A stretch of DNA of 14,120 nucleotides from Coemansia sp. RSA 922 (lineage: Eukaryota > Kickxellomycota > Kickxellomycetes > Kickxellales > Kickxellaceae). Below, one piece after another: positions 1 to 7,198 of this stretch. The notes under the pieces were generated by a model that was not told the origin of the DNA, did no database searches, and saw only the letters and a list, made by a program, of their open reading frames with translations. The position numbers were made by a program, and so were the translations under genes. The stretch is from positions 1 through 14,120 of the forward strand of contig JANBQS010000645.1 of NCBI GenBank assembly GCA_027577415.1, in the 5' to 3' direction. Every line of letters begins with the position of its first letter. Positions within the stretch are counted from its first letter, which is position 1.

Positions 1-868
1 CCGAGGCCTGTTTCCGTTGGTGTGGTGCCATTCCCCAGTCTTCGGCACCTATAATTGTTTGGTCACAATCCGTTCGATGACGACACTCTTTTCCGAGGTA
101 ATGCGGCCACACTCGAGACCTTGGATATGTAATTGGACTCTAAAATCGTCAGCATGCTTCATCGCCTCGTGGTATTTATGCCGGTCAGCCATCCGAGGCT
201 AAAGTTTGTCAATACTAATTTTTGTGGCTATCTACCTGGAGATCAGTGTGACTATACTATTGGCAGTCTACAGCTTGCGTTAAGTGTCGGCCCGAAAGCA
301 GCAGTGCAGCATATCTACGGGCGGTTTGGAGATGCCAACCTACTATCAGCGCTACTTCTGTTTAGCGACAACCCTTGTATTCAAGTACTGATGCTCCCGA
401 TTTTAGAATTTAAACTCTGCGACGTTATTGCCTTGGTCAAGTCACTCCCGCTTCTGTCGGAGCTAATCACTGGTCCTCCGTATCTGGGGCTCATCCCCAT
501 TAATATTACCACGAAAGAGCTACCTGCGTATGTAGTCTCGAAACACTACCCGACGGGCAAGCGATTCCGATGCTGGCACTTTCGCAAGTCTACACGCGAG
601 CCTATAACCAATGTCGCCAAATGTGTGCTGTTGCTGGCGCTGGCATGTCCCAAATTTACGTTTGCCGTTGCTGACCGAAGCGACCGTGAGGAGTTTATGA
701 AGCAAATGGAAATAGCCATTGCCTCGGATATATTCAAGCCGTATGCCAAGAGTCGTTTGCGATGCAGAAGATCAATGTGCCTGGATTCAACCAATACGCG
801 CCACGTCTCAGACGTGTGCTACTTAATGGATGGAAATAATAGTAATTTTTTTCAGTCAACAAATCTAG

Positions 869-889
869 TACGTCAACGTTCTTACGTCA
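869..889. promoter_or_regulatory. Pair of TACGTCA bZIP/CRE-like sites
   Basis: TACGTCA occurs at 869-875 and again at 883-889, in the same orientation with 7 bases between them. This lies 170-190 bases before the ATG at 1061. TACGTCA is a CRE-type half-site bound by fungal bZIP factors such as the ATF/CREB group. The site lies inside the end of the decayed LRR frame, beyond the family-like part. Function is inferred from the motif only. Confidence 0.3.
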
Positions 890-979
890 CTGGCGGAGTA
901 GGGGCAGTATACGTGTCAAGCAGTGTGTTGGACAAGGATTCTTGTACACATGACAGGGATTGCCAAGACATTGAAAGGA

Positions 980-1048
980 CTTTTTTTTTTCCAACTAAAA
1001 TACTTTTTTTTTCCTTTGGTGCCTTTTTTATTTTTATTTTTATTTTTT
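980..1048 (+). promoter_or_regulatory. Poly-T/pyrimidine tract upstream of the 553-residue gene
   Basis: Runs of T broken by single C, A or G fill this stretch and end 12 bases before the ATG at 1061. Comparable T- or CT-rich tracts precede the receptor genes in this window, so it is probably the core promoter and short leader of the downstream gene. No canonical TATA box is seen inside it. Confidence 0.4.
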
Positions 1049-1055
1049 AATTACA

Positions 1056-1112
1056 ATGCGATGGGAGTGCGTGAAAAGACTGAATTCAACTTACAGACAG
1101 TGTGTCTGGTGA
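1056..1112 (+). other. Short upstream ORF overlapping the main start codon
   Basis: An ATG at 1056-1058 lies five bases before the chosen start at 1061, in another frame. It opens an 18-codon frame ending at TGA 1110-1112, inside the downstream gene. It has A at -3, a favourable eukaryotic context. The main ATG has G at -3 and G at +4. If both are in the mRNA, the main protein would need leaky scanning or a transcription start between or very near the two ATGs. Confidence 0.35.
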
Positions 1113-2722
1113 GCGCAGTGTGGGTTATATTATTTTTCTGGGCGGCTCGACATTACACAACCGACTGGCGCGAGCGACGGATATTCAGACGGCGCTTGGC
1201 TGACACGCATCGACGACTGACCAAAGAAGACAAGCCCAGTGAACACAGTGGACGTTTGCAGTGGAAGCGGTTTGTTGCAGCCGTGCCGCTAGTGCCATTG
1301 GCAACCGCGTATGTAGCTGTACGCTTGGGATGGGACGTGTTTGAGCTTTTAGTATTCTGCGGCATCGACGTCACTCGCCACATGTCAGCGCGGTCAGTAG
1401 AAGCCATCGTAGCAGTGAGTGCTTGGGTGCACGTGACTGTGGCGGAGTTGGCTGGGCGGTTGGATGCGGCCCAGCGGCTAAGAAACATGGTCATTGTTGC
1501 TGTCGAGTGCACTGTCGTGTGGCTGTTTCATACGGCGTTCCCGGCTATTGCTGATGCGATGAGCCGCGTGGGGCGTGGTCTTGAAGATGCGGCTCGGTGG
1601 TGGGAGCGAGTCGATGGCGCTGCCAGACTACGCGATGCTATTGAGGCGCTGGTACTCGATGGGATTATCCCGGCTCTCGAGGCGCTGCAGAGGACGGCTG
1701 TTGCCATGTATGGGCGTACGGCGTGGTTGGTGGGCCGCACTATCGAAGCAGCGATGATACTGGGCGCTGATCTGATTCGCGACATACGCGTTCTCGCCAA
1801 CTGGGCTGCAGTGGCTGTCGACTGGCTGTACTGCGACCAGCGCTGGTGGCGGGACCCATTGGTATACATCTTGATAGCGCGTATTGCCTCTATGTGTGCC
1901 GAATGGCTGCGCAGCATACGTCATATGCTGGCAGCTCACATGATACCTCGGCTTATAGACGCACTACACGTGGCGTGGACGCTCAGCGCCAATATAGCTT
2001 GGGCCTGCAGGCGCTTGGTCGACGCGCTGCTGCAAAATGCGCTTGGCGCTGCTGTGCGTGTGTGCGGGCAATTGGCGCCGCTGGCTCTGGCAGCGCGGCT
2101 GTGGCTGCAACGCGTCGACTTTTTGCATCCGTTGGCCCGTGCGCTGTGGACCGTTGGCCATCACGTGTATGCCATTGTGCGTTGGTTGGCCCACGGTCTG
2201 GCGCTGGCTGCGGCGCTGGGCGTTGATGTGCACGCGTGGGCTGCGGCCTGGGTACTCTTGCCAACTGCCCGCATGGTGGCTACTATCGCAGTGCGCTTGA
2301 GCGAGTATATTCGCCTTGGTGCTGTGTGGGCGGCGCGGACCATCGGCGGTCCACTAGTCGCGGCTACCTGTGATGTTGCGAGATCTGTCGAGGCTGCGCT
2401 ATCTGTCATGTGGATTGCCGTGCAGGCGATAAACATACCACGGCTGTCGTGGCAGTGGCTGCCAACAGTGGAACTGGAAATGTGGATTGCCCGAGTGTGG
2501 ACACTGGCTGTGGGGATGCTGGCTGAGCTCAGTCGTGCTTCGTCATATGCTTTGTGGCCTGCGCTTATGCGCGGATGGCGGGATGCGGCTCGGGCAATGG
2601 CTGACGTCTACGCCCAACTTGTTTTGCTTGTCGATAGTGCTGTTGCGTTGGTCGGCGATCTCATCGTAGAGTATGCTCGCCAAAGCACTGTTCACTCGGA
2701 ACAACGATCGAAATCTGACTGA
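1061..2722 (+). CDS. Uncharacterised Ala/Trp-rich multi-helix membrane-associated protein
   Basis: 553 residues, ending at TGA 2720-2722; no family recognised. The start is the first in-frame ATG after the poly-T tract; the frame is open further upstream, but only through poly-T. Residues 11-29 form a strong hydrophobic segment, a likely signal anchor, followed by a very basic stretch at 36-53 (RERRIFRRR) that predicts an N-out, C-in orientation by the positive-inside rule. From about 70 to 540 the protein is a near-unbroken series of helices rich in Ala, Val, Leu, Trp and Arg, most of them amphipathic rather than clearly membrane-spanning. Many helices begin with Pro after hydrophobic residues (P161, P204, P266, P296, P340, P357, P401, P431, P460, P500), several 30 or 44 residues apart, which hints at a degenerate helical repeat. 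The tail is short and polar. The gene is clearly more GC-rich than its neighbours (locally about 70%). No Cys/His clusters or catalytic motifs are visible. Real gene: fairly sure; function: unknown. Confidence 0.7.
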   Translation: MGVREKTEFNLQTVCLVSAVWVILFFWAARHYTTDWRERRIFRRRLADTHRRLTKEDKPSEHSGRLQWKRFVAAVPLVPLATAYVAVRLGWDVFELLVFCGIDVTRHMSARSVEAIVAVSAWVHVTVAELAGRLDAAQRLRNMVIVAVECTVVWLFHTAFPAIADAMSRVGRGLEDAARWWERVDGAARLRDAIEALVLDGIIPALEALQRTAVAMYGRTAWLVGRTIEAAMILGADLIRDIRVLANWAAVAVDWLYCDQRWWRDPLVYILIARIASMCAEWLRSIRHMLAAHMIPRLIDALHVAWTLSANIAWACRRLVDALLQNALGAAVRVCGQLAPLALAARLWLQRVDFLHPLARALWTVGHHVYAIVRWLAHGLALAAALGVDVHAWAAAWVLLPTARMVATIAVRLSEYIRLGAVWAARTIGGPLVAATCDVARSVEAALSVMWIAVQAINIPRLSWQWLPTVELEMWIARVWTLAVGMLAELSRASSYALWPALMRGWRDAARAMADVYAQLVLLVDSAVALVGDLIVEYARQSTVHSEQRSKSD

Positions 2723-2730
2723 CTGACTGA
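2715..2730 (+). repeat. (CTGA)4 microsatellite across a stop codon
   Basis: Four CTGA units in tandem, with the stop TGA (2720-2722) of the 553-residue gene inside. In-frame TGA remains available if the unit number varies, as long as about two units are left, so termination is robust. Confidence 0.7.
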
Positions 2731-2815
2731 CAGAGAGAAAATCTCAAGTTCCGTTCTAACTTGTGTAACTGTGTTGATCCCAGTGGAAATCTCTCATAAA
2801 ATCTTATTTTTGCCA

Positions 2816-2821
2816 AATAAA
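2816..2821 (+). terminator. AATAAA polyadenylation signal
   Basis: A canonical AATAAA lies 94 bases after the stop at 2722, and a T-rich, then CT-rich stretch follows from about 2839. This fits a 3' end for the 553-residue gene. The 294 bases between stop and next ATG also contain the next gene's promoter: a CT-rich tract and TATATA at 2990-2995. Confidence 0.5.
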
Positions 2822-2989
2822 AGCTAACCACGCGCTCGTTTTTTTTTTTCCTCTTTCTCTCTCCGGGAGCTCTCTGTGGATTATTCTTTTTTGGACGAAT
2901 GAGAGTCCATATTAAAAAAATCTCTTTCAATATAACGGACATTGGGCAAGAAAAGGCTGCTATCTGTTCCTTATTCCTGTCTTTTTTTT

Positions 2990-2995
2990 TATATA
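2990..2995 (+). promoter_or_regulatory. TATATA element and AT-rich leader of R1
   Basis: TATATA follows a run of T and is followed by a TTATTTATT-type stretch up to the ATG at 3017. A similar TTATTTATTTATC block precedes the poly-T at the R2 start. At only 22 bases from the ATG it is close for a TATA box, so it may instead be part of the leader. Confidence 0.25.
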
Positions 2996-3016
2996 CCAAT
3001 TTATTTATTATTTATC

Positions 3017-4204
3017 ATGATGTTTCCAAACACTGTGGTAGAGGACCACCGTGTCGCTGCTGCTCAGGCCATGGGCATTGACTTGGACAGACGGTCTACC
3101 GCTGACCTAGCTATAGTGACGACCATATCAGTCGTATACTTTATAGATTTTCTCGCTGTGATTTTCATGCTATGGAACCGCCGCTATCCGCCGATAAAAG
3201 CCAAAAGTCCCATTCTAATGGCCTGCCTATTCCTATCCTCGGCTTTGTGGTTTGTCGGTGACGTACAGATGAACGGCCATGTAACGCTGGCCAACACAGT
3301 GTTGACCAATTGTCGTGGCTTGGGATTCTGGGTGCGCATACTCTTGGGTATCTGCGGCGTCTGTGCAGTGTTTGCACTTCGGTCGTTCGCCCTTTACCAC
3401 GTATTTTGCCTGAACTTGCCCTACCGCGGTATGAGAGTCTACTTGCCTATCATTGTGTACTCGGTGTGTATCATTATTTACGGGATCGTGGCATTGGTGT
3501 TGAAATCTACGGCTACGCTTTATTACATCGATGCGCTGGATTTATGCTCATCGGCGGTTCCGTTCAAGGCTTCGGTATTTGCCTTTGTATGGATTACTTT
3601 GGCATTCGTCGCTTTTAATTATTGGCGCATCAGACATATCAAGAGTTCGTTCAACGAGAGTCGCGAAATGGCTGGTGCCTGTCTATTGATATTTGCTACT
3701 ATGCTTTTCATGACATTGGTCCAATTCTTGCACCCACGGTTCCCCCTCTCCCTCGCCTACCGCATTACATCTACGGTTCTGAGCCACCTGTGTACTAACA
3801 CCATTTGGTGGGGAACTATGGCTGTACCACTATGGAACTGTATGTTCCATCGTAAGGCCTATTTGGATAAATGGGTAGACAAACTTAGGAAGGACGGATT
3901 GCATCGCGAGTATCATGTCGATTCTTCGTCGTTTATACGGGGAGAATTTACGCCGGCTGATATTGCAATGAGTGAGGCTGTAGTGGCGAAACAAACTTTA
4001 ATGTACAAGTCGTCTGATAACTACGGTTTCTTTTACGCTAATGAGGGTGGCGCTACACGTACTTTTATTAATACTGGCGACGACGATGTTTATATTGGAC
4101 AAGGTGCTATTGTCGAGGAGGACGCACATGGGCGTACGATTAGCTGGCTGCATTCAAGAAACTCTAAAGATGCTGGATTTGGTAACGACCGTCATCTCCT
4201 CTAG
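3017..4204 (+). CDS. R1: seven-transmembrane class C-like receptor, short-tailed divergent paralog
   Basis: 395 residues, ending at TAG. Seven hydrophobic segments lie at about 30-53, 65-84, 101-130, 140-162, 184-203, 218-239 and 252-276. Family marks are PPIKAK (58-63), Cys99 before TM3, Cys177 in outer loop 2, and IKSSFNE (208-214) between TM5 and TM6. The start is set by alignment: M1-M2-F3 matches M5-S6-F7 of R2-R5 and everything after is co-linear, so R1 lacks exactly the first four residues (MGNx). A second ATG follows at 3020; both have A at -3. The cytoplasmic tail is about 115 residues against about 185-220 in R2-R5 and lacks the RPWDK and PYxPI motifs. It keeps a GFFY element (337-340) and ends in DRHLL, like the RxLI/RxIL ends of its paralogs. 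Probably a plasma-membrane sensor; ligand unknown. Alternative: the 7TM half of a fungal RGS-7TM protein without RGS domain. Confidence 0.8.
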   Translation: MMFPNTVVEDHRVAAAQAMGIDLDRRSTADLAIVTTISVVYFIDFLAVIFMLWNRRYPPIKAKSPILMACLFLSSALWFVGDVQMNGHVTLANTVLTNCRGLGFWVRILLGICGVCAVFALRSFALYHVFCLNLPYRGMRVYLPIIVYSVCIIIYGIVALVLKSTATLYYIDALDLCSSAVPFKASVFAFVWITLAFVAFNYWRIRHIKSSFNESREMAGACLLIFATMLFMTLVQFLHPRFPLSLAYRITSTVLSHLCTNTIWWGTMAVPLWNCMFHRKAYLDKWVDKLRKDGLHREYHVDSSSFIRGEFTPADIAMSEAVVAKQTLMYKSSDNYGFFYANEGGATRTFINTGDDDVYIGQGAIVEEDAHGRTISWLHSRNSKDAGFGNDRHLL

Positions 4205-4494
4205 GCCTAATATTTTTTTACCTCCACTAATTTTTTTATAATCAATATCTAATCCAACAATCGATGGACTACATTGTAAATCTTTCTGGATATCACTTCC
4301 CCCACTTACAAAAAAAAAATCTGCCTGCATCCTAGTCGGATATAGATTCCATACACACATCATTCCCCCAGCCTGAGCGCACATACTCATGCCACTCTTT
4401 TTTTTTTCTCCCTTTATTTTTTTTCTGTTTATTTTAACACTATTGTATTATTTTATTTATTTATCAAGTTTTTTTTTTTTTTTTTTTTAAAAAG
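4205..4494. other. R1-R2 spacer with poly-T promoter tract
   Basis: 290 bases, AT-rich, with no gene. It holds several homopolymer runs: A at 4310-4318, T-runs near 4399-4432 and an uninterrupted run of 20 T at 4469-4488. The last ends six bases before the R2 ATG, so the 5' leader of R2 must be very short or contain the T run. No exact AATAAA was seen after R1. Confidence 0.5.
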
Positions 4495-6003
4495 ATGGGC
4501 AACCACATGTCGTTTTCGGTGACAAAAGCCGAAGAGATGCGTGTCCTTTTCGCCAGCATTGGCAAGCAGCAGCTGGATCCACGCCAAGCCGCCGACGTGA
4601 TCATGGTGATTATCATCTCCCTAGTCTACTTTATCCAGTTTATCGCCGTGATATACATGCTGTGCAACCGCACATATCCGCCGATAAAAGCCAAGAACCC
4701 TGTGTTGATGACATGTGTATTCATATCATCGATTATGTGGTTTACTGGCGACATTCAAGCCAACGGCCATGCGCCGCTAAAGGGCACGCCACTGCAACAT
4801 TGTAAGGCGTTTGGCGTCTGGGTACGCGTACTCTTGGGCGTCTGTGGCATGAGCGCATTACTCGGACTGCGTTCCTACGGACTTTACCGCGTATTCTGTC
4901 GTAACTTGGCGTACCGCGGACTCGGTTTCTACATTCCCTTTATTATAGCTAGCGCGTGCATGGTAGTCTACGGCATCGTTTTGCAAGCCCTGCCTGATAA
5001 CGTTACTGTCGAGTATAAGGAGTTGGTGGATCTCTGTTACTATAACGACAAGTACAAGGCCTCACTCTACGCGCTCCTATGGGTGACTTGGGTTATTATC
5101 GCGGGACTTAACTGGTGTATCAGAAATATCAAGAGTTCGTTTAACGAGACTCGCGAAATTCTGATCGTTTGCGTTATCGTATTCGGCGTACTTAGTTTCA
5201 TGACTGCCATGTCCTATACTCACGCAAGGTACCCGCTAAACCTGACTTTGCGGATCTTGGCTACGTCGCTCGATCAGTTTGCTGCTTCCGCTGTTTGGTG
5301 GCTAATGATGGCGGTACCCTTGTTCAAGTGTCTGACTAACCGCCAGCGCTATTTGAAAGAGTGGATTTATAAGCTGCGCGAAGACGGATTGCAACAGGCC
5401 TACCATATCGAGCCTGGAACTGTACATGGAAACGATACGTCGGGTGACAATTTGTCATATTTGCATCCAAATCCTCGTAAATACGGCAACCAACCAGTCT
5501 CTACACTTGTACCGACTAACAATAACAAGGAGTATGGTGGCCCATCTGGAGCCGAATTCTTTTACGGTGCCAAAGATGAAACCCGCCAGGAAAAGATTGC
5601 CTTTCCGCAAATGAGTTCGACCGCTCTAGACGGATCTGGATTTAACGGGAATCGTCACAACTGCTCTTCGTCTAGTTTGGTTCAACACCCGCAGTCGTCA
5701 GTTAGTAAATGTAATAGTGGTGGGTTTGCTTCGGCATCGTCGCCGCCAATGAAGCGGCCATGGGATAAGTTGGCTAGTGCCGTTAATAACCTTGGTGTCC
5801 CCTCGTTTACATCCAACCCCGTACCGCCAATCCCCTTGTCACCCTTATCCCCAGTACCGGCCTCGGCGGCTGCGCAGCCATACGCGCCTATTTTGGACTA
5901 CCCCGAACCAGCGCCATCTACGCCGCTACGACTTGATGCGGCACAAGACTCGCACATCGACAATGGCGATAAGTACGGTCACAACAGTCGTAAACTCATC
6001 TAA
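4495..6003 (+). CDS. R2: seven-transmembrane class C-like receptor with long Ser/Pro-rich tail
   Basis: 502 residues, ATG with A at -3 directly after AAAAAG, stop TAA. Hydrophobic segments lie at about 34-57, 69-88, 105-134, 145-166, 188-207, 222-242 and 256-280. Marks: PPIKAKN at 62-68, Cys103 before TM3, Cys181 in VDLC of outer loop 2 (likely disulfide, as in GPCRs), ALLGLRSYGLYRVF at the inner end of TM3, IKSSFNE at 212-218. The N-terminus MGNHMSFS fits the N-myristoylation consensus. After TM7 a basic helix-like stretch (283-303) leads to a disordered tail of about 200 residues. In it are GAEFFY (352-357), SSSSLVQHPQSS (391-402), KRPWDKLASAVNNLG (420-434), a Pro-rich stretch (442-455), QPYAPILDYPEP (461-472) and the end SRKLI. 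There is no RGS, Venus-flytrap or kinase domain. Likely a surface receptor signalling through a heterotrimeric G protein (inference). R4 is its closest match in TM6 and mid-tail. Confidence 0.85.
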   Translation: MGNHMSFSVTKAEEMRVLFASIGKQQLDPRQAADVIMVIIISLVYFIQFIAVIYMLCNRTYPPIKAKNPVLMTCVFISSIMWFTGDIQANGHAPLKGTPLQHCKAFGVWVRVLLGVCGMSALLGLRSYGLYRVFCRNLAYRGLGFYIPFIIASACMVVYGIVLQALPDNVTVEYKELVDLCYYNDKYKASLYALLWVTWVIIAGLNWCIRNIKSSFNETREILIVCVIVFGVLSFMTAMSYTHARYPLNLTLRILATSLDQFAASAVWWLMMAVPLFKCLTNRQRYLKEWIYKLREDGLQQAYHIEPGTVHGNDTSGDNLSYLHPNPRKYGNQPVSTLVPTNNNKEYGGPSGAEFFYGAKDETRQEKIAFPQMSSTALDGSGFNGNRHNCSSSSLVQHPQSSVSKCNSGGFASASSPPMKRPWDKLASAVNNLGVPSFTSNPVPPIPLSPLSPVPASAAAQPYAPILDYPEPAPSTPLRLDAAQDSHIDNGDKYGHNSRKLI

Positions 6004-6033
6004 AAAAAACTACTTTCTCGTGTAATCTTTTTT

Positions 6034-6039
6034 ATTAAA
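6034..6039 (+). terminator. ATTAAA polyadenylation signal variant after R2
   Basis: ATTAAA lies 31 bases after the R2 stop in a T-rich stretch. It is the common variant of AATAAA. Another AATAAA lies at 6675-6680, but it is about 670 bases away and may belong to the broken frame that ends near 6719. Confidence 0.35.
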
Positions 6040-6081
6040 CTTATTTAGTTCTAAAAATTGCGATAACCTCCAAGTCTTCTA

Positions 6082-6430
6082 GGATCGAAAAATCATGTAG
6101 TGCCAAAAAAAGTAAATGGATATTGCCTAGCCCTTCCCACCTGTTTTCGTTTGACTGACGCGGGGTGACGTTACACAGCAGCAATGCTGCATGTTTTTTT
6201 TATGAGATCGACATCACCACTACTTTGTGCCCACGTTTTGGTGTAAATAAGCCACGGCATTTCAACTGGGGATCCTCTTTTTTGGTAAATCTGATGGTGA
6301 TTGACATTCTTTTTCGTGCGATTTACTTCAATGTTGTTGGCATTGCGTTTTCAGTCAAGCCTCATTTCCTGTAGCACGACATGGCCTGGGTAATGACATA
6401 TTGAGCACATGTACAAACTTTCTCTTGTCG
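6082..6430. repeat. Spacer relic, copy A (homologous to 11271-11760)
   Basis: This stretch between R2 and R3 aligns in order with the R4-R5 spacer. Shared blocks: GGATCGAAAAATC, GACGTTACACA, GAGATCGAC.TCACC, a GTMAATC.GA..GTG block, CATTCTTTTT, and GTAGCACGACATGG against GCAGCACGACATGG. Copy A is shorter by indels and has a stop codon where copy B has CAG, so if it once encoded protein it no longer does here. Origin unknown; no transposon ends or target duplications seen. Confidence 0.5.
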
Positions 6431-6448
6431 GAAATAATTTAAGATACA

Positions 6449-6719
6449 ATGTCACATCTCAAACTCAAAGAGCTGTTGAAGGCGCTAGCTGCTGGAAAAC
6501 AGCCTGACAATTGGGTATACCGATTGCATGGTTGTAAACGACTTTGTATATGTAGAAATCAACTACTGCTCACAGTTCTCGGGAGAGACATCTTCAGGCA
6601 ATGTTCTTCATACCCTTGCCCTAACTCTATCCGCAACCATGCCGCAAACCAACGAATGGTTTTTTTTACTATGGAATAAAGATTTAGGGGCGGTTGACTT
6701 ATCATGTACGATTGTTTAG
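6449..6719 (+). pseudogene. Possible broken small gene with frame change near 6530
   Basis: An ATG frame from 6449 begins MSHLKLKELLKALAAGKQPD and looks protein-like for about 30 residues. A second frame from ATG 6528 reads FVYVEINYCSQFSG and ALTLSATMPQTNEWFFLLWN up to TAG 6717-6719. Together they look like one polypeptide split by a frameshift near 6530, or two exons, or chance. AATAAA at 6675-6680 lies within the second part. No family recognised. The rest of this 1195-base spacer (6004-7198) holds relic A and the duplicated R3 leader. Confidence 0.25.
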
Positions 6720-7100
6720 TTTGAAACAAGACTCATTTTCATTAACCTTTTTAGCCCCGCTTTGATTGGCACAAGAGATCAACCGTTGTGAGAGAGAGTT
6801 CTTATCTCTGGGCAAAACAAAGAGCCCATTTGAAGTGTGGGGAAAAACTCGTTTGCCAGATGGGCTCATGCCACTCCACACTTGCATGCATGAACACAAA
6901 CTGCCCAATACAGGTTTGCTGTTTTTACCGTCGATCATATCTCCATTGGCTTGGCTAAACCAGTTTATTTTCCATGTTTGTATACTGGCTGTACTTGTAT
7001 ATTCTTGCGATAAAACGAACACTTTTTTTTCAACAACACACATGCTCGCTTGACATTTCTTCCGTGTTCTGACATCTGTCAACGGGGCATACTATTTTCC

Positions 7101-7198
7101 TTTCTCTTCTTCCATCAACATTTTACTCTCTAGTTGTGCTACACATACTCTTTTAATTACTTTAGTCTGTGACGGACCCGATCCGTCTTTATCCAAAA
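7101..7198 (+). promoter_or_regulatory. Conserved leader of R3: pyrimidine box and small hairpin
   Basis: TTTCTCTTCTTCCAT (7101-7115) lies 98 bases before the ATG, exactly as in R4 (9021-9035); a close variant precedes R6 (13933-13947). Just before the ATG, GACGG (7171-7175) and CCGTC (7183-7187) can pair over a 7-base loop, and the pairing is kept in R4. Core promoter and 5' leader functions are inferred from position and conservation, which recent duplication alone could also explain. Confidence 0.35.

Larger units (their letters stand above)
1..1050 (+). pseudogene. Decayed leucine-rich-repeat (F-box/LRR-like) protein, C-terminal part, two in-frame stops
   Basis: Frame 1 reads from the window edge as one LRR-like protein but is broken by TAA at 52-54 and TAA at 130-132. 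Protein-like sequence lies on both sides of each stop (FPSLRHL before the first; NPFDDDTLFRGNAATLETLDM between them; then a continuous frame from 133). Leucine-spaced segments such as LLSALLLFSDN and LVKSLPLLSELITGPP are LRR-like. From memory, the segments LFRGNAATLE, LPAYVVSKHYPTGKRF and the end near IFKPYAKSRLR resemble a large LRR family of Coemansia-type fungi. An intron spanning the stops would remove conserved sequence, and TAA is a genuine stop elsewhere in the window. Family-like sequence ends near 765; the frame then stays open to TAA 1048-1050 through poly-T DNA that is probably the next gene's promoter. The 5' part lies outside the window. Sure it is broken; family name moderately sure. 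Confidence 0.6.

Noticed and set aside
1..132. Alternative genetic code or an intron to explain the two TAA codons in the LRR frame
   Set aside because: TAA, TAG and TGA each end an intact gene in the window, and an intron covering both stops would remove conserved family sequence between them.
923..1060. Upstream extension of the 553-residue frame
   Set aside because: Open only because the poly-T stretch encodes Phe; it begins at GTG and overlaps the end of the LRR remnant.
1528..1917. 129-codon minus-strand frame and other overlapping frames inside the 553-residue gene
   Set aside because: The high GC of this gene lowers stop frequency in all frames; several overlapping long frames are expected. 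The + frame from 1061 is by far the longest and has a coherent helical composition.
2942..3016. 25-codon N-terminal extension of R1 from a TTG
   Set aside because: There is no ATG, it would cover T-rich promoter-like DNA, and the paralog alignment begins at the ATG pair 3017/3020.
7169..7198. N-terminal extension of R3 (and of R4 from 9089) from a GTG
   Set aside because: Non-ATG start, and the extension would make R3 and R4 differ from R2, R5 and R6, all of which begin at the aligned ATG.
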